DNA of 64,000 bases from JASLDZ01 sp964242625 (GTDB lineage: Bacteria; Pseudomonadota; Alphaproteobacteria; Caulobacterales; Caulobacteraceae). A program made the position numbers and the translations under genes. This document shows, piece by piece, positions 1 to 7,282 of the stretch. The notes under the pieces were generated by a model. It did not search any database and was not told where the DNA came from. It saw only the letters and a program-made list of their open reading frames with translations. The DNA lies in contig CAXTAO010000007.1 of the NCBI GenBank assembly GCA_964242625.1, positions 65,774 through 129,773 of the forward strand. The letters run 5' to 3'. Position 1 is the stretch's first letter, and each line of letters starts with the position of its first letter.

Positions 1-71
1 TACAGCGCCTCGGGAGCGATGGCAGCCTCTTCGGCCCCCGATGCGGTTTGCGGCGGGGAGGTCGCGTCCAT
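1..71 (-). CDS. N-terminal fragment of an unidentified protein, cut by the window edge
   Basis: An ATG at 71-69 on the minus strand opens a frame that runs off the left edge: 23 codons starting MDATSPPQTASGAEEA. A good Shine-Dalgarno (GGAGG, about 8 nt upstream) supports the start. The visible residues are an Ala/Pro/Glu-rich, probably disordered N-terminus, so no family can be named. It is divergent from ribD; the roughly 150 bp between the two starts must hold promoters for both. That the start is real is an inference from the ribosome site alone. Confidence 0.45.
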   Translation of the reverse strand, partial: MDATSPPQTASGAEEAAIAPEAL

Positions 72-191
72 GGCGTCATCCTCCGGGTTCCCAGATCCAG
101 CATTAGGCGATGTCTTTCCCCCTACCCGCAAGAGCCTAGGGTCGGGCGGACCGACGCAGGCGTTCCTGCACGTGGGCGGCCTCTGACGGGC

Positions 192-219
192 TTGAGATCA
201 TCTCGCGCGCGCATAGATC
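192..219 (+). promoter_or_regulatory. candidate promoter for ribD, possibly leaderless
   Basis: TTGAGA (192-197), a 16-nt spacer and TAGATC (214-219) resemble a housekeeping promoter. The ribD ATG at 226 lies only 6 nt after the -10 element, so a transcript from here would be leaderless or nearly so, which is common in Caulobacter-type bacteria. The match is weak and a GGGG stretch just before the ATG could act as a ribosome site for a longer message. Confidence 0.28.
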
Positions 220-225
220 GGGGCG

Positions 226-1242
226 ATGGCGTCGACTTCCCCGCGCGAGCCGTTCGTCGACGCCGCGTCCTCTCCGCCCGCCGCTGCGATCGCACAAGCT
301 TTCGCCGAGGCGCTCGACACCGCCCAGGCCTGGGTGGGAGTGACCGCGCCCAACCCCGCCGTCGGCTGCGTCCTCCTCGATCGGGCGGGCGAGGTGCTGG
401 CGTGCGCCGCGCACCAGCGGGCCGGGACCGCCCACGCCGAGGCGGCGGCGCTGGCCGAGGCGAGCGCGCGCCGCGTGACCGCACGCGTGCACACCGCGGT
501 CGTCACGCTCGAGCCCTGCAGCCACACCGGCCGCACCGGGCCTTGCGCCGACGCCCTCCTGACGACTCCCGTGCGCCACGTCTGGATCGGCGCGCCGGAC
601 CCGCACCCCAGGGCGCCCGGCGCCGGCGCGGCCCGGCTTCGGGCGGCGGGGGTCGTCGTGTGCGGTATCGGCGAGCTCGAGCACGCCGACGCCGGCGTGC
701 TGGCGGCGCGGGCGGCGCGCCTCGTCGCGCCCTTCGCCAAGCACGCGCGCACGGGGCGTCCCTGGGTGCTGATCAAGACCGCGCGCGACGTCCGCGGTTC
801 GATGATCCCGCCGCCGGGCGCCAAGACCTTCACCTCCGACGCCTCGCTCGACCACGCGCACCGCCTGCGGCGCGAGGCCGACGCCATCGTCACCGGCTCA
901 GGGTGCGTGCTGGCGGATGATCCCGCCTTCACCGTCCGCAGGGTCGCGGACCACGCCGGCAAACGTCGCCTCCTGGCGATCCTTGATCGCCGCCGTCGCG
1001 TGCCGACCGCATACCTGGAGCAGGCGAGGGCGCGGGGGCTGGACGCCCGGATCTATGACGACCTCGACAACATGCTGGACGACCTCGGGGCGGCGGGCGC
1101 GATCTCGGCGCTCGTCGAGGCGGGCCCGACGCTGCGCGCCGCCCTGATCGAACGCCATCTTTGGGACGAGGAGGTGGTGTTCACCCGGAGCGGGGACGCC
1201 GGGGTCGCCGATACGGTCGAGACGCTGAGGCTCCTCCCATGA
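226..1242 (+). CDS. ribD: bifunctional riboflavin deaminase/reductase RibD
   Basis: Catalyses the second and third steps of riboflavin synthesis: deamination of the pyrimidine produced from GTP, then NADPH-dependent reduction of its ribosyl chain. The N-terminal cytidine-deaminase fold shows the zinc site, with the HAE motif in GTAHAEAAAL and then PCSHTGRTGPCADAL carrying the two Cys ligands. The C-terminal half (from about residue 175, GRPWVLIK) is the dihydrofolate-reductase-like domain with TSDASLDHAHRLR. At 338 residues it is slightly short of the usual 360-370 because the C-terminus is trimmed. ribA follows 37 bp downstream; riboflavin synthase (ribE) and ribH are not beside it. Confidence 0.95.
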   Translation: MASTSPREPFVDAASSPPAAAIAQAFAEALDTAQAWVGVTAPNPAVGCVLLDRAGEVLACAAHQRAGTAHAEAAALAEASARRVTARVHTAVVTLEPCSHTGRTGPCADALLTTPVRHVWIGAPDPHPRAPGAGAARLRAAGVVVCGIGELEHADAGVLAARAARLVAPFAKHARTGRPWVLIKTARDVRGSMIPPPGAKTFTSDASLDHAHRLRREADAIVTGSGCVLADDPAFTVRRVADHAGKRRLLAILDRRRRVPTAYLEQARARGLDARIYDDLDNMLDDLGAAGAISALVEAGPTLRAALIERHLWDEEVVFTRSGDAGVADTVETLRLLP

Positions 1243-1279
1243 CGTTCGTCGCCCGCCGCCGCTCCACCCTCGCGGGCCC

Positions 1280-1954
1280 ATGTCGGGACCTCTGAACGCC
1301 GCCATGCCCCAGACCGCGCCCGCCGCCGCGACCGTCGAGGAGGTGGCGCGCGCGCCGCTGCCCTCCCGGTACGGCGAAGGCTTCGTCGCCCACGCCTTCC
1401 GCGATGTCAGCGACGGGACCGAGCACCTCGCCCTGGTCAAGGGCGCGCCCGGCCGGGGCGCGCTCGTGCGCATCCATTCGGAGTGCCTCACCGGCGACGC
1501 GCTGGGCTCGCTGCGCTGCGACTGCGGCGAGCAGCTGCGCACGGCCCTGGCGCGGATCGCGCAGAGCGAGGCCGGCGTGCTCGTCTACGTGCGCGGTCAC
1601 GAAGGCCGTGGCATAGGCCTGGCCAACAAGATCGCCGCCTATGCCCTGCAGGATCGGGGGCTCGACACCGTCGAGGCGAACACCGTCTTGGGCTTCCCCG
1701 CCGACGCCCGCGACTACGCCGCGGCTGCCGCCATCCTGCGCAGCCTCGGCGCTCACGACGTTCGCCTCCTCACCAACAACCCGCTGAAAGCGCAGGCTCT
1801 GCGGGCGCACGGCGTGACCGTCCGCGAGGAGCTGGCGCTGGCGCCCGACGCCAACCCGCACAACGCGAGCTATCTCGCGGCCAAGCGCGACAAGATGGGC
1901 CATCGGCTGGAGGGCGGCGAGCCCGACGTTCTCGTCTCCGCGACCTCCGCGTGA
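1280..1954 (+). CDS. ribA: GTP cyclohydrolase II RibA (stand-alone)
   Basis: Opens the imidazole ring of GTP to give the first riboflavin pathway intermediate. Zinc-ligand cysteines are visible in the pattern C-LTGDALGSLRCDCGEQL, followed by the hallmark GHEGRGIGLANK and the TNNPLKAQAL segment. At 224 residues it is the single-domain form: the usual fused dihydroxybutanone-phosphate synthase domain (RibB) is absent. The ATG at 1280 is used; a second in-frame ATG lies at 1304 and no strong ribosome site distinguishes them. It sits directly after ribD and is probably co-transcribed with it. Confidence 0.94.
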   Translation: MSGPLNAAMPQTAPAAATVEEVARAPLPSRYGEGFVAHAFRDVSDGTEHLALVKGAPGRGALVRIHSECLTGDALGSLRCDCGEQLRTALARIAQSEAGVLVYVRGHEGRGIGLANKIAAYALQDRGLDTVEANTVLGFPADARDYAAAAAILRSLGAHDVRLLTNNPLKAQALRAHGVTVREELALAPDANPHNASYLAAKRDKMGHRLEGGEPDVLVSATSA

Positions 1955-1962
1955 GGCGCGCG

Positions 1963-2565
1963 TCAGCCGCCGGAGGGGCGGGGGCCGGGCAGCATGCGCT
2001 CCACCTCCGGCTCGCGATCGAGCCACTGGTGCTTGAGCGCCGCGCCGACGTGCAGGGCGAAGAGCGCGTACAGCGAGTAGGCGAGCCAGGCGTGCACCGC
2101 GAACCAGACGTCGTGCGCATGCTCCTTCGCGGCCGGCGGCAGGTCGGCGAGCGCGGGCAGGTGCGGGAAGGGGACGAGCCAGAACAGCCGCAGCGGATGG
2201 GTCGGCGCGTCCTTCCAAGCCGAGTCGTGGAGCCAGCCGGAGAACGGCAGGGCCAGGATGACAAGGTAGATGGCGCCATGCGCCAGGTGCGCGAGGATCC
2301 GCTCGGCGCGCGGGTATGCGCGGGGCAGGGGCGGAGGTCGATGCCGCGCCCGCCACAGGACGCGCAGGAGCACGAGCCCGAACACGGTGATCCCGACCGA
2401 CTTGTGCAGGTCGATCGCGGGCCGCACCCAACCCGGCGGCCATTTGTCGGCGAACCAGACGAGCACGAGGTTCAGGCCGATCAGCGCCGCCACCGCCCAG
2501 TGCAGCGCCATCGCCACGCCGGTGTAGCGCGGGCCGGCGTAGGGTGTGCGCGGCTGGGTGGGCAT
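1963..2565 (-). CDS. cytochrome b561 family membrane protein
   Basis: A 200-residue integral membrane protein with four hydrophobic segments and paired histidines typical of di-heme cytochrome b561: LHWAV near residue 22, DLHKSVGI near 53, AHLAHG near 93 and FAVHAW/ALHVG toward the C-terminus. Proteins of this family move electrons within the inner membrane, often from quinol. It converges on ribA with an 8-bp gap. A second b561 lies at 14496-15092, clearly homologous but diverged. The physiological partner cannot be read from the sequence. Confidence 0.88.
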   Translation of the reverse strand: MPTQPRTPYAGPRYTGVAMALHWAVAALIGLNLVLVWFADKWPPGWVRPAIDLHKSVGITVFGLVLLRVLWRARHRPPPLPRAYPRAERILAHLAHGAIYLVILALPFSGWLHDSAWKDAPTHPLRLFWLVPFPHLPALADLPPAAKEHAHDVWFAVHAWLAYSLYALFALHVGAALKHQWLDREPEVERMLPGPRPSGG

Positions 2566-2603
2566 GGGCGGACGTCCTGGCCGACCCCTGAAGGGAGCGG
2601 TGC

Positions 2604-4073
2604 GTGGCGTCGAACCTAGGCCAGCCCTCGCGCGGCGCCCAGGAGGCGCTCGCCGTCGTGCGTCGCGCGACTTCGCCGCGCCTGAACGCGCCGCCCACGC
2701 CGCTGGCGAGCCGCGCCATCCACGCCGCCGTGATCCTCGTCTGGCTGGCGCTCCTGGCCGCCCCGTTCGGGCTGCACGGCGTGTGGGCGTGGTCTGCGGG
2801 GCTCGTTTACGTCAGCTACGACACGCTGCTCCTCGCCTTCACCTTCTGGCAGACGTGGCCGCTGTCGCGCCCGGCGCAGGTGGTCGCAGCGGTCGATGGG
2901 CTCCGTCCCACCGTCGGCGTGATCGTCGCGGCGAGGGACGAGGCGCTGGTGCTGCCGGTCACGCTCGCGGCCCTCCTCGCCCAAACCGATCCACCCGACC
3001 GCATCCTCGTCGCCGACGACGGCTCGACCGACGACACCGCCCGCGTGCTGGGGGAGAGCTACGGCCTGGCGCCCCCGCCGCTGGGCGAGGTCGCCACGGG
3101 GCCGGGGCCTGTCGCCTGGCTGCGGCTGGAGAACGGCGGCAAGGCGCGCGCGCTGAACGTGGCGCTGCCGCTGATGGACACCGAAGTGGTCATCACGGTG
3201 GACGCCGACACCCTGCTCCGCGCGGACGCGGTCGGGGCGGTGCGTGACGCCTTCGCGGCCGAGCCCGGGCTCGTCGCGGCCACGGGCGTGCTCACCCCGG
3301 TGTGCGCGCCCACCGCGGCGGGTCGGCTGTTCCAGTGGTTCCAGACCTACGAGTACATCCGCAACTTCCTGTCGCGCTACGCCTGGATGCGGATGGGCGG
3401 GCTCCTGCTCATTTCCGGTGCCTTTGCCGGCTTCCGGCGCTCGGCCGCGCTGGAGGTGGGCGGGTTCGACCCGGATTGTCTGGTGGAGGACTACGAGCTG
3501 ATCCACCGCCTCAAGCGCTATGGCGCGCTCCGCGGACGGGGCTGGACGACGCGGGTGCTGGGCGGGGCGCTGGCGCGCACCGAGGCCCCGGGCGCTACGG
3601 GCGCCTTCCTGCGCCAGCGCCGGCGCTGGTTCGGCGGCTTCCTGCAGACGCAGTACTGGTACCGCGACATGGTTGGCGACCGGCGCTACGGCGCGCTCGG
3701 CTGGGCGATGCTGCCGGTCAAGGCCGTCGACACGCTGCAGCCCGTCTACGGCCTGACCGCCTTCGCGCTTCTGTGCCTGTACGTCGTGCAGGGACGGCTG
3801 GGCGTCCTGGCCCCCGTCGCGGGGGTGATCGCGGCCAAGATCGTGATCGACTTCTCCTTCCAGCTGTGGGCGATCCACCTCTATCGCCGCTGGGTCGGCG
3901 ACCCGCGCGCCGCCTCCTACGGACAGGCGTTCGCCGCCTCGCTGATCGAGCCGTTCAGCTTCCAGCTCCTGCGCCACGTGGGCGCGGTCTGGGGCTGGGG
4001 CGCCTTTCTCGTCGGCCGTCAGACCTGGGGAGCGCAGCGGCGGGCAGGCGCCCTGGGCGGAGTGGAAGCCTGA
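2604..4073 (+). CDS. membrane-embedded family 2 glycosyltransferase
   Basis: Probably an inner-membrane processive sugar transferase of the cellulose/PNAG synthase type. After two N-terminal membrane segments (about residues 35-80) comes a GT-A domain with VAARDEALVLPVTL, the DDGSTDDT nucleotide-binding Asp pair, VDADT (DxD-like), VEDYEL (catalytic Asp) and QRRRWFGGFLQT (QxxRW acceptor motif). Several membrane helices follow from about residue 375. Start is GTG at 2604, with AGGGAG about 7 nt upstream; no ATG fits. The product is unknown because no dedicated partner genes (PilZ, deacetylase, outer-membrane porin) lie nearby. Confidence 0.85.
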   Translation: MASNLGQPSRGAQEALAVVRRATSPRLNAPPTPLASRAIHAAVILVWLALLAAPFGLHGVWAWSAGLVYVSYDTLLLAFTFWQTWPLSRPAQVVAAVDGLRPTVGVIVAARDEALVLPVTLAALLAQTDPPDRILVADDGSTDDTARVLGESYGLAPPPLGEVATGPGPVAWLRLENGGKARALNVALPLMDTEVVITVDADTLLRADAVGAVRDAFAAEPGLVAATGVLTPVCAPTAAGRLFQWFQTYEYIRNFLSRYAWMRMGGLLLISGAFAGFRRSAALEVGGFDPDCLVEDYELIHRLKRYGALRGRGWTTRVLGGALARTEAPGATGAFLRQRRRWFGGFLQTQYWYRDMVGDRRYGALGWAMLPVKAVDTLQPVYGLTAFALLCLYVVQGRLGVLAPVAGVIAAKIVIDFSFQLWAIHLYRRWVGDPRAASYGQAFAASLIEPFSFQLLRHVGAVWGWGAFLVGRQTWGAQRRAGALGGVEA

Positions 4074-4162
4074 GGACGCAAGCGCCAGAGTGGGAAGGTG
4101 CAGGTGTCGCCGGCTTCTCGCCCGAACACGCGGCCAATCGGCGGCTCCCGCGTTGGCCGGGG

Positions 4163-5290
4163 ATGGCGTCCGCGGTCGCTCCTGTCACCACCCTCGTCTC
4201 GCGTGACCGCACGCCGGGGCGGGGTGAGCCGTCGCCGCGGCTGTGGCGGCCCGCTCGGGTGCTCGTCACCCGCACGGCCCGCGACTTCGCGCACGGGCGC
4301 GAGATCGCCCGGCGCGCGGCGGCGCTGGGCTGCGAGGTCGTCGAGCTCGCGGGCGATCGGCTGCCGCCTGCGCGCGCCGAGACCGAGCGCGAGGGCTACC
4401 GCCTCGCCAAGTCGACGCTCGCGGTCGTGGTCGCCTCGCCCGCCAAGCGACGGTTGCAGCCGATCCCGCCCTCGGCCGACTGGCGCTTCGACCTCGCGGA
4501 GGGCTGCCACGCCCACTGCCAGTACTGCTATCTCGCCGGATCGCTGGCGGGTGCGCCGATCACGCGCGTGTACGCCAACGTCGACGAGATCCTGGCGGGC
4601 CTCGCGCCCCACCTCGGCCAGGGCGCGGTCACCTCGACCTCCGCCGAGCGGGCGGGAGAGGGCACGACCTTCGAGGCGTCCTGCTACGCCGACCCGATGG
4701 GCGTGGAGCACCTGACCGGCTCGCTGTCCCAGGCCGTGCGCTTCTTCGGGGCGTGGGACGCGCCGGTGCAGCTGCGCTTCACCACCAAGTTCGCGGGGGT
4801 GGAGCCGCTCCTCGGCCTCAACCACGGCGGCCGCGTGCGCGTGCGCATGTCGGTGAACGCGCCGGCGCTGATCCGGCTGGAGGGCGGCACGAGCCCGCTC
4901 GCCGCGCGGCTACGCGCGCTGGGGCGCCTCGCCCGCGACGGCTACAAGGTCGGTCTGACGGTGGCCCCCATCCAGCCGGTGGAGGGCTGGCGCGAGGGGT
5001 ACGACGCGCTCTTCGCCATGGCCGCCGCCGAGTTGGACGGCGCGCCCGGCCTCGACCTCACCGCCGAGCTGATCACCCACCGCTTCACGCCCAAGTCGAA
5101 GGCGGTGCTGCAGGGCTGGTACCCCGGCAGCCCGCTCGAGATGGACGAGGCTCTGCGGAGCCGCAAGCTGACCAAGTTCGGCTCGGTCAAGCACGTCTAC
5201 CCCGCCGCCCAGATGCGCGAATTGCGCACGGAGATCACCGCGGCCCTGGCGCGGCGGCTGCCGGCCGCCAAGCTCCTCTACTGGACCTGA
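4163..5290 (+). CDS. splB: spore photoproduct lyase-like radical SAM protein
   Basis: 375 residues in the spore photoproduct lyase family, which uses a 4Fe-4S cluster and S-adenosylmethionine to split the thymine dimer 5-thyminyl-5,6-dihydrothymine. The cluster motif CHAHCQYC (C-x3-C-x2-C, about residues 115-122) is intact and is followed by family segments such as EASCYADP, RFTTKF and ELITHRFTPKSK. The ATG at 4163 places the cysteines where family members have them, although the open frame extends further upstream inside the preceding gene. This bacterial group does not form spores, so the true lesion or substrate is uncertain; homologues in alphaproteobacteria are known but poorly characterised. 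Confidence 0.82.
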   Translation: MASAVAPVTTLVSRDRTPGRGEPSPRLWRPARVLVTRTARDFAHGREIARRAAALGCEVVELAGDRLPPARAETEREGYRLAKSTLAVVVASPAKRRLQPIPPSADWRFDLAEGCHAHCQYCYLAGSLAGAPITRVYANVDEILAGLAPHLGQGAVTSTSAERAGEGTTFEASCYADPMGVEHLTGSLSQAVRFFGAWDAPVQLRFTTKFAGVEPLLGLNHGGRVRVRMSVNAPALIRLEGGTSPLAARLRALGRLARDGYKVGLTVAPIQPVEGWREGYDALFAMAAAELDGAPGLDLTAELITHRFTPKSKAVLQGWYPGSPLEMDEALRSRKLTKFGSVKHVYPAAQMRELRTEITAALARRLPAAKLLYWT

Positions 5291-5337
5291 TGGAGAGCGG
5301 CGCCCAGCCTTAACCACGCCGTAGGGAACAGGGGACG

Positions 5338-6255
5338 ATGCTGGGGCGACCGCGAATCCGTCGCTCCGGGACCTCCATGCGCGCGCCCCTCGTCACCGTC
5401 CCGCTTGCCGCCGCCCTGTCGCTCGTGGCGGCGGCGCAGGCGTGGGCGGGATGCAGCTCGGGCTGCGCCTCATGCTGCCTGCCCACGGCGCACACCGTGC
5501 AGGTGCCGGGAGTGAACATCACGCCGCCGCGCGTCACTATCGCGCCGCCTGGGATCGCACTCGCGGGCGTGGGCTCGACCGACGTCTCGGTCGACGTGCA
5601 GGCGAGCGCCGCGACCGACGCCTCCGCCTACAGCGCCGCCCAAGCCCAAGCCTCCGCCGTGGGCAACAGCGCGACCGTCGCCAACCTCCTGGCCTCCGGC
5701 GGCGGCTCGTCCTTCTACGTCGAGCAGGGGCCGTCTTCGACCATCGGCCAGCTGGACGTGTCCGCGCCCGCGCCGCCCGCGCCCGTGTGCCTGGAAGCGG
5801 CCCCGGCCGTTAGCCTCATCGCCATCCAGGCCACCTGCCTGGACGACAAGGACGTGCCGCACCCCGCCAGCCAGGTCATGCCGGGGCGCGACGTGCCCTC
5901 GGGCTACGTCGGCGAGCTCTACCGCTGCATCGCGGGCGCACGCATGCAGTACGTCACAGGCGCATGGACCGGGGCGGAAGCCGCCTTCGGCCGCGGCCAG
6001 AGCGCGGTGTGCCGCAAGGGCGAGGCGCTGTGGCGCGGGCCCGGCGGCGCGATCCAGTGCCGGGCGCAGATAGCGGCGCGCGACTGCAACGAGCGCTCCC
6101 TGCTCCGCCGCTACGGCGCGGGCATCAAGCTCGCGCGCGTGTCCGGCGGCGGCCAGTGCGTCCGCTGGAGCACCGCGGGCGGCGCGGCGGAGGCCCAGCC
6201 CTCGCTCGCCGCCGGCATGAGCGTCGACGGCGGCGTGGGCGGCGTCGCGCGCTAG
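5338..6255 (+). CDS. secreted hypothetical protein with N-terminal Cys cluster
   Basis: Not recognised. The product has a hydrophobic signal segment (APLVTVPLAAALSLVAAAQAWA) and a likely cleavage site, then a cysteine-rich start to the mature chain (GCSSGCASCCLP), a low-complexity Ala/Ser/Val region rich in QAQAS and, in the second half, several spaced cysteines (YRCIAGA, AVCRKGE, IQCRAQI, RDCNER, GQCVRW). The ATG at 5338 has AGGGG upstream; an internal ATG at 5377 would give a more compact signal peptide. It converges on galU. A periplasmic or surface structural role is a guess. Confidence 0.7.
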   Translation: MLGRPRIRRSGTSMRAPLVTVPLAAALSLVAAAQAWAGCSSGCASCCLPTAHTVQVPGVNITPPRVTIAPPGIALAGVGSTDVSVDVQASAATDASAYSAAQAQASAVGNSATVANLLASGGGSSFYVEQGPSSTIGQLDVSAPAPPAPVCLEAAPAVSLIAIQATCLDDKDVPHPASQVMPGRDVPSGYVGELYRCIAGARMQYVTGAWTGAEAAFGRGQSAVCRKGEALWRGPGGAIQCRAQIAARDCNERSLLRRYGAGIKLARVSGGGQCVRWSTAGGAAEAQPSLAAGMSVDGGVGGVAR

Positions 6256-6271
6256 AGGCGACGCATGGGTG

Positions 6272-7159
6272 TCAGCCGAGTAGCTTGGTGAAGGCCGCCC
6301 GGGCCGCGGCGCCCAGCTCCGGGCTCTTCAGCGCGAGCGCCACGTTGGCGCGCAGCCAGCCCACCTTGTCGCCGCAGTCGTAGGTGGTCCCCTCGTACTC
6401 AAGCGCGTGAAAGGGCTGAACGGCCATGAGCCGCGCCATGGCGTCGGTGAGCTGGATCTCACCGCCTGCGCCCGTCTCGCGCACAGCCAGCGCCTCGAAG
6501 ATCTCGGGGTTGAGCACGTAGCGGCCGGAGATGAAGAGGTTGGAGGGCTCGGTGCCCTTGGGCGGCTTCTCCACCATGCCGGTCATGGGCCGCAGGCGTT
6601 CGCCTTCGTCGCCCTCGAGCTTCACCACGCCATACTGGTGCGCCATGCCGGGCGGGCAGGGCTCGACCACCACGATGTTGGAGCCGCCGGTGCGCTCGTA
6701 GGCGTCGATGGCCTGCCGGGTGGCGCCGGGCGCTGCGTCCATGATCATGTCGGGCAGAAGCACGGCGAAGGGCTCGTCGCCGATCACGTGACGCGCGCAC
6801 CAGACCGCGTGGCCGAGGCCCAAGGGCGCCATCTGGCGCACGTAGGAAATGTCGCCTTCGCCCGGCAGCTCGCTCACCACCTGGTCGAGGAGGGCGGTCT
6901 TGCCCTTCTTGGCGAGCGTAGCCTCCAGCTCGGGCTGGTGGTCGAAGTAGTCTTCCATCGCCGTCTTGCCGCGGCCGGTGACCAGCACGAAGTGCTCGAT
7001 CCCCGCCGCGCGGGCCTCGGCCAGCACCCAGTCGATCAGCGGGCGATCTACGACGGTCAGCATCTCCTTCGGCACCGTCTTGGCCGCGGGAAGCATGCGG
7101 GTGCCGAGCCCGGCCACGGGCAGGACGGCCTTGCGGACGCGACGAGGGCTGGACGGCAT
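6272..7159 (-). CDS. galU: UTP--glucose-1-phosphate uridylyltransferase GalU
   Basis: Makes UDP-glucose from UTP and glucose-1-phosphate for exopolysaccharide, LPS and trehalose-type pathways. The N-terminal signature AVLPVAGLGTRMLPAAKTVP with the following KEML is the nucleotide-binding loop; VEKPPKGTEPSNLFISGRYVL and TYDCGDKVGW are standard GalU segments. Using the ATG at 7159 gives 295 residues, the usual length; a GTG at 7204 would add 15 residues unlike the family. It lies downstream of glmS on the same strand with a 123-bp gap, so the two may share a transcript supplying UDP-sugar precursors. Confidence 0.95.
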   Translation of the reverse strand: MPSSPRRVRKAVLPVAGLGTRMLPAAKTVPKEMLTVVDRPLIDWVLAEARAAGIEHFVLVTGRGKTAMEDYFDHQPELEATLAKKGKTALLDQVVSELPGEGDISYVRQMAPLGLGHAVWCARHVIGDEPFAVLLPDMIMDAAPGATRQAIDAYERTGGSNIVVVEPCPPGMAHQYGVVKLEGDEGERLRPMTGMVEKPPKGTEPSNLFISGRYVLNPEIFEALAVRETGAGGEIQLTDAMARLMAVQPFHALEYEGTTYDCGDKVGWLRANVALALKSPELGAAARAAFTKLLG

Positions 7160-7282
7160 CAGCAGCTGGGTCCCCAGGTGAACGCCGGGCCCGCTACGTT
7201 GCACCGCAGCATGACCCGATGTCGCACGTCATAGCGGAGGCCGCCCCGCCCCGCCATGACCTTCGCGCGTCTGGCTTTTCGG

